Positions 8,273-17,042 of a stretch of DNA of 64,000 bases are shown piece after piece. The stretch comes from Fimbriimonas sp. GTDB lineage: Bacteria; Armatimonadota; Fimbriimonadia; Fimbriimonadales; Fimbriimonadaceae. The notes under the pieces are model-generated. The model was not told the DNA's origin. It was given only the letters and a program-made list of their open reading frames with translations, and made no database searches. The stretch lies in NCBI GenBank assembly GCA_029866005.1, contig JARXAE010000004.1, positions 1 to 64,000 of the forward strand, written 5' to 3'. Within the stretch, counting starts at the first letter, position 1; each line of letters begins with the position of its first letter. A program made the position numbers and the translations under genes.

Positions 8273-8321
8273 GGGTCAGTGATTCCCGTGATTTAACGAT
8301 CTTTATCGTCATAACTGACCC
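8273..8321. repeat. 8-bp inverted repeat with nested hairpin
   Basis: GGGTCAGT (8273-8280) and ACTGACCC (8314-8321) are perfect inverted arms. Between them is a second small hairpin, ACGAT-CTTT-ATCGT (8296-8309). No T run follows, so it is not a standard terminator. It sits 13 nt before the ATG of the DUF1592 gene and could be an operator or a structured leader; either is inference. Confidence 0.45.
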
Positions 8322-8334
8322 AGCTCGTTGTAAC

Positions 8335-10620
8335 ATGAATGTTAGAGTGAAAAAGGCGCATCTGCTCCTCTTGACGACGTCGTCACTACCGCTCCTGGTT
8401 GCCCTCCAGGCTCCGGCGAAGCCTTCCGCGCCAGCCTCTACCGGCGAGGCTTTGTTTGCAAAGAATTGCGCATCGTGTCATGGGAAGGAAGGCGTCGGCG
8501 GACCTGGATATCCCAAAGCTCTTACCGGCACCAAGGCTCCGGCGGACCTTGGGACCTACATCTCCAAATCTATGCCCCCTGGCGGCAAAACTCCCCCTGC
8601 CCAGGCGACGGAGATCGCAAAGTACATTTACGGTGCGTTTTACTCCCCCATTGCCCAAGAGCGAATCCGCCCGCCCCGGGTTACGCTCCAGAGACTAACT
8701 GTTAAGCAGTTCCGAAACGCCCTGGCTGACCTCATCGGGCCTGACCATCAAGCTCTGACGGGTGAGCCAGGCGGGATGAACGGCAACTACTATAAGAGTC
8801 GACCATGGGATGACAAGAATCGTCTGATTCAGCGCAAAGACTCGACGATCAATTATGATTTTGGAACCAAAGGTCCAAGTGATGCTGCCTTCGATCTCTG
8901 GAATTTCTCTGCTGTCTGGACAGGCTCCATCATTGCTCCTGAAACCGGAGAGTACGAGTTCATCATTCAGTCCAACCAGAATGCAAGACTCCAACTTAAT
9001 GGGGACAGGCCACTCATCGACAACCGCGTCAGGAGTTTGAACGAAGTGGAGTTCAAAGCCTCCACCTATCTGATTGCGGGTCGGAACTACCCATTCTTTC
9101 TTGAGTTCACGAAGCAAACGGCTGGTGTGAACGACGAAGAAAAGAAGAAGAAAACTCCTCCGTCGTCCGCTTTCGTTAAGCTCCTTTGGAAGCGTCCCAA
9201 GATGGCCGCAGAGATCATTCCTGCCCAATACTTCAGTCAAGGCTGGAACCAGAACACCTATATTAGCGACACACAGCTTCCGGCCGATGACCGCAGTATT
9301 GGCTACGATCGTGGCAACGCTGTTAGCAAGGACTGGGACGAAGCAACCACCCGCGCCGCCCTCGAAACCGCCGAGTATGTTGTCGCGAATATTGATCGGC
9401 TCAGCGGCACCAAGGCCGGCGATGCCAATCGTGCTGCCAAGATCAAAGAAGGGGCCAAGCTCTTCCTCACTAAAGCTTTCCGCCAACCGTTGACCCCCGA
9501 GCAGGAGCAGCTCTACCTTGAAAAGCCTTTCGCCTCTGCCTCTAGCCCGGAAGTCGCACTTAAGAAAATCATAGTGCTAGGCCTCAAATCTCCCCGTTTC
9601 CTATATCGCGAAATCGGTTCCCGTAAAGATTCGTTCCAGACTGCTTCCGAACTTAGCTTTGGACTTTGGGACACGATACCGGACGTTCAGCTTTTACAAG
9701 CGACAGGGAGAGGAGAGCTCAAAACTCCGGACGGAAGGCGCAATCACATCCAACGCTTGGTCAACGACTCGCGCACCTACACCAAGCTCCGCGAGTTTGT
9801 AATGAGCTGGCTCAAGGTTGACGATATTCCCGATATCGTCAAGAACGCCAAAGCTTTTCCTCAGTTCGACCAAGCTACCGTGAATGACCTCCGGACCTCT
9901 CTCGATCTTTTTGTCAAGGACGCGGTGTGGACTCCAGATGGCTCATTTACCAAACTCATGACGAGCAAGAACCAGTTCCTTAATGGAAGGCTAAGCAAGC
10001 TGTATGGAGGAAATCTTGCACCAGATGCGGGCTTCCAGCCGGTGATTGCGACCGACCGTACCGGAGTGCTCACGCATCCTTATCTTCTGAGCAAGTTTGC
10101 CTACAATGAAGGAACCTCCCCCATCCACCGTGGTGTTCTAATCGCCCGAAACATGATGGGTCGAGTCCTCGCCCCGCCTCCCGTTGCCGTCGCTCCTGTG
10201 GCTGCCTCGCTTCAACCAAGCCTTACGACGAGAGAGCGAGTTCAGCAACAAACCAAGCCCGAGGGCTGCTACAGTTGTCACCAGCTCATCAACCCGCTTG
10301 GATTTACTCTCGAAAAGTATGATGCGATTGGAAAAGTCCGGCTTATCGATAACAATAAACCCGTTGATACGTCCGGAAGCTATGTGAACTCAAAGGGTGA
10401 AACCGCTAAGTTTAACGACATCAACGATCTTGCTAACTACATCGCGAATAATCCCGACAGCCATGCTGCGTTTGTGGAAAAACTATTTCAGTACTTCACG
10501 AAACAGCCTATTCGAGCCTACGGAAAGGATGCGTTGCCAAACCTCGTAGCACAATTCAAAAAGGACAACTATAATATCCGCAGTCTCATCGTGAACGTGA
10601 TGATGACGGCGACCCAGTAA
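8335..10620 (+). CDS. DUF1592/DUF1588-type cytochrome c protein with PA14-like domain
   Basis: 761 residues. It has a signal peptide (about 1-28) and an N-terminal c-type haem site, NCASCH at 44-49. Then come a DUF1587-like stretch (RLTVKQFRNALADLIG, about 121-136), a PA14-like beta domain (about 185-305, with TGEYEFIIQSNQNARLQLNG), DUF1592/DUF1595 regions, and a second CYSCH at 645-649 in DUF1588 (CYSCHQLINPLGFTLEKYD), ending in DUF1585. Such proteins are common in Planctomycetes and relatives and are nearly always paired with a DUF1552 protein, as here. The pair is presumed to act in extracytoplasmic oxidation or polysaccharide breakdown, but no substrate is established. PA14 suggests carbohydrate binding. 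Confidence 0.85.
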   Translation: MNVRVKKAHLLLLTTSSLPLLVALQAPAKPSAPASTGEALFAKNCASCHGKEGVGGPGYPKALTGTKAPADLGTYISKSMPPGGKTPPAQATEIAKYIYGAFYSPIAQERIRPPRVTLQRLTVKQFRNALADLIGPDHQALTGEPGGMNGNYYKSRPWDDKNRLIQRKDSTINYDFGTKGPSDAAFDLWNFSAVWTGSIIAPETGEYEFIIQSNQNARLQLNGDRPLIDNRVRSLNEVEFKASTYLIAGRNYPFFLEFTKQTAGVNDEEKKKKTPPSSAFVKLLWKRPKMAAEIIPAQYFSQGWNQNTYISDTQLPADDRSIGYDRGNAVSKDWDEATTRAALETAEYVVANIDRLSGTKAGDANRAAKIKEGAKLFLTKAFRQPLTPEQEQLYLEKPFASASSPEVALKKIIVLGLKSPRFLYREIGSRKDSFQTASELSFGLWDTIPDVQLLQATGRGELKTPDGRRNHIQRLVNDSRTYTKLREFVMSWLKVDDIPDIVKNAKAFPQFDQATVNDLRTSLDLFVKDAVWTPDGSFTKLMTSKNQFLNGRLSKLYGGNLAPDAGFQPVIATDRTGVLTHPYLLSKFAYNEGTSPIHRGVLIARNMMGRVLAPPPVAVAPVAASLQPSLTTRERVQQQTKPEGCYSCHQLINPLGFTLEKYDAIGKVRLIDNNKPVDTSGSYVNSKGETAKFNDINDLANYIANNPDSHAAFVEKLFQYFTKQPIRAYGKDALPNLVAQFKKDNYNIRSLIVNVMMTATQ

Positions 10621-10640
10621 CTACCCACTAAGTGCCAGCA

Positions 10641-11957
10641 ATGAACGAATCCACACGAAGAGATTTTCTGAGAACCCTTGGGGTGAGCGCGGCGGCGATG
10701 CCGTTCCTCATGGGTCTCCCGAGCTTTGCCTTCGGCAATCCGGCTCCGTTGCGCAAGAAGCGGCTGGTGGTTCTCTTCAGCCCTGATGGAATCGTTCCAA
10801 GTACATTCTGGCCGGATACTCCCGGTTCAGGTTTCATTTTCAAAGAGTCCCTCAAACCACTCGCAAACTACCGCGACAAAATGCTGATCCTTAAGGGAGT
10901 TGGCGACCGCATTCGCGGTGATGGCGACGGTCACATGCGTGGAATCGGTTGTTTGTTGACCGGCATTGAGTTGTTCCCAGGCAACGTGCAAGGTGGCTCT
11001 GACACCCCTGCGGGCTGGTCAAGCGGTATTTCGATCGACCAAGAAATCAAGAACTACCTCCAGAAGAGTGCTGCTACGAAGACCCGTTTCGGCTCACTTG
11101 AGTTTGGGGTCATGGTTCCTGAACATGCTGATACATGGACTCGAATGTGTTATGCAGGGCCAAACAAGCCGATCGCCCCGATCGACGATCCATACCAGAT
11201 GTTCAATAAGCTGTACGGCTCCATGAAGGATCGCGAGCTAATGAAGTCCGTGCTTGATGACCTGAAGCAGGACATGGACAAGGTTCGGTCGCAGATTTCC
11301 AAGGACGACCAACGGTTGCTCGACGACCACATGCAGCTTGTCCGCGAGATGGAGAAGGATATTTCGAACCACAAGAACGAAACTCTGAACCATCCAGTCC
11401 CACAACTCGAACCTGGCGTCCGGCGTGACAACGACAACATGCCCAAGATCAGCAAGCTGCAGATCGACCTCATGGTAAGTTCGTTTATCGCCGATTCGTG
11501 CCGCGTAGCTACCCTTCAGTACACGAACTCCGTCGGTCAGCCCCGCTTCACCTGGCTGGGCATTACTGAAGGTCAACACGACCTTTCCCACGAACCGGAC
11601 AGCAATACCGGAGCCCAAGAAAAGCTCACCCGAATCAACAAGTGGTATGCCGAGCAAATGGCTTACCTGCTCAAGAAGCTTAGCGAAACCAAAGAGCCGG
11701 ACGGCAACGGCACCCTTCTCGACAACACAACCGTCATCTGGACCAACGAGCTTGGCCAAGGAAACAGCCACACCCTAGAAAACATACCGTGGGTGTTGGT
11801 CGGCGGCGGCCTCGGATTCAAAACTGGCCGCTACATCGACTTCAAAGGCGTCCACCACAACCGGTTGCTGATGGAACTGGCGCACGGTTTTGGACACAAT
11901 GTCACGAGCTTTGGCAACAAGGATTACTGTGGACAGGGAGTTTTGGGTCTTTCCTAG
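10641..11957 (+). CDS. DUF1552 domain Tat-exported protein
   Basis: 438 residues from ATG 10641; a GTG three codons upstream is possible but has no ribosome binding site. The N-terminus [20 protein letters not shown] is a twin-arginine signal with RRDFL. The rest is the full DUF1552 family, with [20 protein letters not shown] near residue 38 and a C-terminal [15 protein letters not shown] segment resembling the alkaline-phosphatase-like DUF1501 superfamily. It lies 20 nt after the DUF1592 cytochrome and forms a two-gene operon with it. Tat export implies folding, and perhaps cofactor loading, in the cytoplasm. Function is unknown beyond that pairing. Confidence 0.85.
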   Translation: MNESTRRDFLRTLGVSAAAMPFLMGLPSFAFGNPAPLRKKRLVVLFSPDGIVPSTFWPDTPGSGFIFKESLKPLANYRDKMLILKGVGDRIRGDGDGHMRGIGCLLTGIELFPGNVQGGSDTPAGWSSGISIDQEIKNYLQKSAATKTRFGSLEFGVMVPEHADTWTRMCYAGPNKPIAPIDDPYQMFNKLYGSMKDRELMKSVLDDLKQDMDKVRSQISKDDQRLLDDHMQLVREMEKDISNHKNETLNHPVPQLEPGVRRDNDNMPKISKLQIDLMVSSFIADSCRVATLQYTNSVGQPRFTWLGITEGQHDLSHEPDSNTGAQEKLTRINKWYAEQMAYLLKKLSETKEPDGNGTLLDNTTVIWTNELGQGNSHTLENIPWVLVGGGLGFKTGRYIDFKGVHHNRLLMELAHGFGHNVTSFGNKDYCGQGVLGLS

Positions 11958-11982
11958 GCACCTCTTCGGGAATCAAAGCTTA

Positions 11983-12219
11983 ATGAAAGAGAATCCTAAG
12001 TTGTTAAAGTTCCTGTTGAGATACCGCATTGTGCTAGCTGCTGTAGTGAACGCTACGGTTTTTGGTCTGCTTCGCGGACAGATGAACATGTGGCTTGCGG
12101 CACTTATCGCTGCCAGTTTATTCGGAATGATTTCTACTTTGCCGACCTACTGGGAGGAACGACTCCGGAAGAACGTGGCGACTGAATTAACAAGCGACGC
12201 GAGTTTAAGCTCCAAGTAA
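11983..12219 (+). CDS. small membrane protein, unknown
   Basis: 78 residues from ATG 11983 with two hydrophobic segments (about 15-31 and 34-50) and charged ends. It lies 25 nt after the DUF1552 gene. No family is recognised and the ribosome binding site is weak. It might be a third gene of the DUF1592/DUF1552 operon or a spurious frame. Confidence 0.4.
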   Translation: MKENPKLLKFLLRYRIVLAAVVNATVFGLLRGQMNMWLAALIAASLFGMISTLPTYWEERLRKNVATELTSDASLSSK

Positions 12220-12298
12220 ATGCGCCTCAAGATCATCATCTAGTTCAGCTTTGCAGCTGATACCGCACTCGTGCGCTGGCTAAGAGACCTTTAATTCA

Positions 12299-15200
12299 TC
12301 AACCCACCAGGAAATCAGCAGTCACAATTGGCAACGGAGAATGTCCCCAGCCCATATCGCTCGAACCGGTCGCTGCTGCATCCGGAACCCCCAACAGAGA
12401 AGTAATCAACGGCTTATAAGGAAAAACTCGGCTCGCCAAAAACGCCACGTGGTCGTCCCGAACCTGCGCTTCGCCGATGATTGTTACATACGGCGAGCAG
12501 ACAATCGCGTGCCCATCACGCTGATAAGTTTCATCAAAGCAGGTGACGTTGAGTAGCCCGGTTTCATCTTCCAGATCGAAGAAGACGACCCGTTTGCCGC
12601 TCGGAGTTGGCGGAAATCGCAAGCGGATTGGGTTGCCGACGACAATCGCTTTTCGACCATGCTCCAGCCTTCTTGCCACTGTAGTCGTCACTCCGCCCCG
12701 GCTCGCAACTCGCTCCCGCTCAAAGCTCATGAGGTGCTGGTCAATATCCAAATCTAGATACCTCCGCTCGTGGATTGCCCGCTCCGCCTGATTGAAATCC
12801 ACGATATCCTCGGGGAGTAGTGGAATAGGTGCCCCGAGTGGCAATGTTCCTGGAGTGTTGTAAGCTCGTGCGTAATCCAGAATCGCCGGTAAAGCCCACA
12901 ACAACTGTCGCCGATTCGGATGGAGTTCATCAAAAGCTCCGACAAGGATGAGCCTCTCAAGATCATCACGAGAAGGGTTCGTCTTCATCGCGAAGTCAAA
13001 AATGCTCTCGAAAGGTCGAGTCAAAGAGATCCGAAGTTGTAAATCCCGGTTTAACCCGCTAATCTGCGCCAACGCAACCCGAATCCCTCCGTTCGGAACA
13101 ACGATCTTGGGGTCCATTGTCGACTTCACATTCTCAACCGCAAACCCCACCTCACTTAGGTTCACAGCCACTGGAAGCACCGCCACTCCCCGGTTTCGTG
13201 CCTCATTGACCAACGTACAGGGCCCGTAGTAACCCGCTGGCTGAGCATCCAATAGCGAAGCAAAATACTCGGCCGGATAGTGCTGCTGGCAGTAGATTGA
13301 CCTCACCGAGATCTCGGCAAACGCCAGTGCATGACCTTGCGCGAAACCATAACCCTTGAACCCGGCAATGAGTTCAAAGACTTCCTCAGCTATCTGAAGT
13401 CCGTACCCATTTGCCTGAATCCGCTGGATGACCCTTTCCCGTATCTCCCGCCCAAAATCCTCTCTTCTTCGCTTATGAATCTGCTCACGAGTGTCCTCCG
13501 CTTCACCTCCTGAATACCCAGCGAACTTCTGGAGGAGCTGGTCAACCTGCTCCTGAAAAACGATGATTCCGTATGTAATCCCAAGAATCTCCTCAAGATC
13601 GGGATGTGAAAAGGTGAATGGCTTTCCATGTCGCCGTGCGATCATCTCGTTCAGCTTCACCGCTCCGCCTACGCCTGGCCTAATGCCAGCTTGAACCAGC
13701 GAAGCATCCTCAAGGTTCTTTGTCTTGAGACGAATATGCGCTTGACGCATTGCAGGCGATGCTGATTGAGGGATGCCGATCAATTCACCGCTTCGCATCG
13801 TTGCATATACATCCGGATCATCCGAAGGCAGATTCGCAACATCAAACGTTCGATCTCGCACCACAACCCGATCCTGAGTCCCCTCCAAAACATCTTGCCC
13901 GCGTAGGCACAAGATGTCGAACTTATCGAAGTAGTGCTTCGCCGAGCGCTTATCCCACTGAATGATCCTAAGGTTGCCTCCGTTTGGATCCTCGGTTGCC
14001 GACCACATGACCGGGACAGTTTCATGCAAAGGACGAGAAGATATGACCACCCCTGAAGAGTGCGCCCGCATGTTCCTCGGAATATCCATCATCCGCTCCG
14101 CCAAACTCAAAACCCACCTGAATCGCTCCTTTGGAATGTTGCTGCCTTTCAGTTCAGGACGCTTTTCGAGAGCCGCTTCCAGCTTGTCGGGTGCAATTCC
14201 TCCATGGACCCGCTTGCTCAAAAAGCTAATCGTTGAATCCGGTAGGCCAAACACTTTGCCAACCTCGCGAATGATCCCTCGCGTGCAATAAGCCCCAATT
14301 GCCGCCACCGTTGCCACCCGTTCCTCGCCATACTTCTGCACCATATAGGACCTCACCTCGTTCCGTCGCTTCGCCGGAAAGTCGATGTCTATATCTGGGC
14401 GCTTAGTTCCATCAGCCGGTAAAAAACGATCGAAGTGTAAACGATGCTTGTAAGCATCAATTCTGCTCAGATCAAGACAATAAGCCACAACCGAATCAAC
14501 AACAGATCCCCGACCACTAAACTGATATCCCCGCCGAGAAGCCCAGCGACAAGCGTCCCAAATCGTCAAAAAATGATCAGCATATTGTAAGCGACAAATT
14601 CTCTCTACCTCCATATCAATCCGTCGACGAATTCCCGTCGTCATCAGTGGATACTTCTGATGCGCACCTGCATAGGTCACCTCTCTCAAAGCGTTCTCCG
14701 GATCATCGAACAGCTTTGGCAAAGTAGTGCGAGGTGGCATCACATCCCGATCACACTTCGACAGCAGCTGAAGGCTGTTCGATACCAACTCTGGCATCTC
14801 CGAATACAGTTCATGCATCTCGAAAGGCGTCCGAAGAAACCTTTCCGCATTAATTGATCGGAAAGGGAAGCCATCCTCGTGAAAGCGAGGTTTACGCCCC
14901 TTTACTTCGTGAATGAGACTCAAATTGTGCGCACATCCGATCACTTCCTGTACGGGGAAGTGGTGGGGACGAGCATGCGTTACCAGCCCACCTGCCACCA
15001 TCGACACCTCCATTTCCTTGGAAAGCTCGCAAAGCCCCCTCAAGTGCGCAATATCCCAAGGTTGGTATGCAAAATCTGCCTCGAGATACAGTCGATCTCG
15101 TCCAAAATGCTCTCGAAGTAGACCTAGAAAGTTACGAGCAGAATCTATCTGTCCTCTTAGTAGCATTGGCAAAAGAGGACCATGTGATCCGCCTGTCAAA

Positions 15201-15862
15201 CAGATCAGATCTTCGCACAGTGACCATAAATGTTGAAGGCGAAGAATAGGTAGTAGCCGCTCTTCTTCTAAATGGCATCTTGTAATCAAAGTGGATAGCC
15301 CTACATATCCCCGCTTCGACTGAGCTATCAATACAATCTCACCACCCGTCTCAAGCTCAAATGATGCCCCGATCAAAGGATGAATCCCCGCATCCCTGCA
15401 CCCTCTGGCCAGCTCAACCGCACCCACTAACGAAAAACGATCTGCGATACAAAGCCCAGGAAGACCGTTCATAACTGCAAACTGAACCGCTTCTTCTGGC
15501 AACATCACTCCCCGCCCAAAGTCGTAGCCACTTGCAATATGTAGTGGTACATAGGGCGCATCCGAAACTCCCGCAGGGAGAGCAGAATATAACCGAGGCG
15601 GCTCAGAAGCAAATGGGTGCTTCATCTTCCCGTCGCGCAACTTTCGAGTTCGCAACGACCAATCCTCCGAATGATCAACCTCTTCCGTTGAACCAGTCAC
15701 AAACGGCAAGTGACGAAACCCTAGCTCAAACGACTCCTCTCTCCTCGAACCCGCTGACACATATCGAATCCATTCTTGCGCCGACTCGCCATCCCACCAT
15801 TCACCTGACTCTCGCCATCGCGCCGATAGGTTAGTACCATCCGGTAGTCGCCCGAAGCACAC
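12299..15862 (-). CDS. dnaE2: error-prone DNA polymerase III alpha DnaE2 (ImuC)
   Basis: 1187 residues from GTG 15862. DnaE2 is the polymerase of the SOS mutasome and extends past lesions with ImuB. Residues 1-60 carry an extra segment (ARWRESGEWWDGESAQEWIRY) resembling the small DUF6504 proteins found beside imuB in other phyla. A PHP domain starts at about 100 but has lost its metal ligands: HxH reads LHIAS, the TDH motif reads ADRF and GxE reads GAS. The polymerase core has GRGS, catalytic RPDIDIDF (about 488-495) and the third acidic residue in KFDILCL (about 645). Helix-hairpin-helix and OB-fold regions follow to the end. It overlaps imuB by 32 nt and is clearly cotranscribed. The GTG start is chosen because the overlap and the N-terminal domain support it; ATG 79 codons in is an alternative. 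Confidence 0.88.
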   Translation of the reverse strand: MCFGRLPDGTNLSARWRESGEWWDGESAQEWIRYVSAGSRREESFELGFRHLPFVTGSTEEVDHSEDWSLRTRKLRDGKMKHPFASEPPRLYSALPAGVSDAPYVPLHIASGYDFGRGVMLPEEAVQFAVMNGLPGLCIADRFSLVGAVELARGCRDAGIHPLIGASFELETGGEIVLIAQSKRGYVGLSTLITRCHLEEERLLPILRLQHLWSLCEDLICLTGGSHGPLLPMLLRGQIDSARNFLGLLREHFGRDRLYLEADFAYQPWDIAHLRGLCELSKEMEVSMVAGGLVTHARPHHFPVQEVIGCAHNLSLIHEVKGRKPRFHEDGFPFRSINAERFLRTPFEMHELYSEMPELVSNSLQLLSKCDRDVMPPRTTLPKLFDDPENALREVTYAGAHQKYPLMTTGIRRRIDMEVERICRLQYADHFLTIWDACRWASRRGYQFSGRGSVVDSVVAYCLDLSRIDAYKHRLHFDRFLPADGTKRPDIDIDFPAKRRNEVRSYMVQKYGEERVATVAAIGAYCTRGIIREVGKVFGLPDSTISFLSKRVHGGIAPDKLEAALEKRPELKGSNIPKERFRWVLSLAERMMDIPRNMRAHSSGVVISSRPLHETVPVMWSATEDPNGGNLRIIQWDKRSAKHYFDKFDILCLRGQDVLEGTQDRVVVRDRTFDVANLPSDDPDVYATMRSGELIGIPQSASPAMRQAHIRLKTKNLEDASLVQAGIRPGVGGAVKLNEMIARRHGKPFTFSHPDLEEILGITYGIIVFQEQVDQLLQKFAGYSGGEAEDTREQIHKRRREDFGREIRERVIQRIQANGYGLQIAEEVFELIAGFKGYGFAQGHALAFAEISVRSIYCQQHYPAEYFASLLDAQPAGYYGPCTLVNEARNRGVAVLPVAVNLSEVGFAVENVKSTMDPKIVVPNGGIRVALAQISGLNRDLQLRISLTRPFESIFDFAMKTNPSRDDLERLILVGAFDELHPNRRQLLWALPAILDYARAYNTPGTLPLGAPIPLLPEDIVDFNQAERAIHERRYLDLDIDQHLMSFERERVASRGGVTTTVARRLEHGRKAIVVGNPIRLRFPPTPSGKRVVFFDLEDETGLLNVTCFDETYQRDGHAIVCSPYVTIIGEAQVRDDHVAFLASRVFPYKPLITSLLGVPDAAATGSSDMGWGHSPLPIVTADFLVG

Positions 15863-16961
15863 GCAGCACCTCCTTGCGACGAGGAACCTTCACTGAGGAT
15901 CCTGCCACCACCACCGACGACCCGTACTTCCGCGACAACCGATCCACTGCCTCAGAAGGCAAGGATTCCTCACGATCAACTAAACCAGATAAAGAAACCT
16001 GCCGCCGAGAAGCCGCCCCCACCTCGTGAGCCACTGCCCGCAACCGGACAACCCCCTCGGCAACCGCCATGTCTGCCCAAAGTTGCAAAAGTGCCATCCG
16101 AAAACGCAAGGCTGAGTTCAAAGCCCGCCCAAACTGTCGCCGCAAACTCCGCTCACCAGCCTCGCCTTCCACAAAAAGCTCCAAGCCCTTCGCCTCTTGG
16201 TCCCCCTCGCTTAACGCACAAGCTAGCTCACGAGCCAACCGTTCCAAGCCCAAAGCGACCGCAGATGAGTCCGAACACAACCCATCAAATGTCAACCGAC
16301 GCGAGATGGAACAAGGCGGATAGTTTCCAACCACAGGCTCATGAAGCATCCCCATCGCCGCTTGACGAATCGTTAGGCCGTACAGCCCAAACTGCGACTT
16401 TAAAGTCGCCAAAGAGAGTCCCTGAATTTCCTTAATCTTCCGGTAACCCAGAAACGCCAGCCGCTCCCGTACCGACATCTCGACCGGTGCCAACTTATCT
16501 AATCCGCACTCTGCCAAAGCCGCGAAAGGTTGAGGGAAATGCAACAACCCTGAAGCAGGAGCTAAAGCTTGAGCCACCCAACGGCACGCCGAAACCGCTC
16601 CCCGATACTCAAATGGCAACGAGGAACAAACCTCCAACGCTGTCAAAAAGGGGTCCGGATGACCTGTTAAATCCACGTAGGCCTGATGAGGTGAAACCAT
16701 CTCAACTGAATCCGAAACCGCACACAGTCGGTTTAACCAACATGCCGAGGCCTCTTCATACAGAGATGAATCAAACGAAAAACCAGTCAGCTCATGCAGA
16801 ATCGCCCGGGCCTGACCAGCACTCATCCCAACCCGTATCCCCGCCGCTAAAGAGACCTGACAGGCATCCAAAACCACCTTTTCTCGCACCACAACCGCCG
16901 GCGAAACAGGCTCATGGCACGTTAGATACAATCCAGAGACTTCGATAAAAAGAGTAGACAT
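15831..16961 (-). CDS. imuB: ImuB-like Y-family polymerase homologue
   Basis: 376 residues. ImuB is a catalytically dead Y-family protein that bridges DnaE2 and the sliding clamp. The N-terminal motif reads LFIEVSGLYLTCHE rather than the IDxDxFF of active polymerases, and the palm SxDE motif is replaced by HQAYVDLTG, so the acidic triad is absent. A helix-hairpin-helix (ERLAFLGYRKIKEIQGL, about 165-182) and a little-finger-like C-terminal part follow. Its 3' end overlaps dnaE2 by 32 nt. No ImuA/SulA-like gene lies upstream; the next gene diverges. A palindrome covers the start codon, suggesting a damage-responsive operator. Confidence 0.82.
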   Translation of the reverse strand: MSTLFIEVSGLYLTCHEPVSPAVVVREKVVLDACQVSLAAGIRVGMSAGQARAILHELTGFSFDSSLYEEASACWLNRLCAVSDSVEMVSPHQAYVDLTGHPDPFLTALEVCSSLPFEYRGAVSACRWVAQALAPASGLLHFPQPFAALAECGLDKLAPVEMSVRERLAFLGYRKIKEIQGLSLATLKSQFGLYGLTIRQAAMGMLHEPVVGNYPPCSISRRLTFDGLCSDSSAVALGLERLARELACALSEGDQEAKGLELFVEGEAGERSLRRQFGRALNSALRFRMALLQLWADMAVAEGVVRLRAVAHEVGAASRRQVSLSGLVDREESLPSEAVDRLSRKYGSSVVVAGSSVKVPRRKEVLRVLRATTGWY

Positions 16962-16998
16962 ACATCTACATTATTGCAACGATATGTTTCAAAATCAA
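16954..16998 (-). promoter_or_regulatory. imuB promoter with palindromic operator candidate
   Basis: On the minus strand, TTGATT (16998-16993), 17 nt, AATAAT (16975-16970) form a sigma70-like promoter; read as TANNNT it is TAATGT (16973-16968) exactly 6 nt from the ATG at 16961. The palindrome GTAGA-N6-TCTAC (16954-16969) covers the predicted start site and the start codon, an ideal place for a repressor such as LexA. The binding protein is not in the window, so the LexA assignment is inference. Confidence 0.5.
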
Positions 16999-17042
16999 TA
17001 TCTTCATTGACTTTTATCGAAGAGTAGTTGAAACTAGACCCA

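Noticed and set aside
8695-9486. 263-codon frame on the minus strand inside the DUF1592 gene
   Set aside because: Antisense to a well-supported protein; no domain or ribosome binding site.
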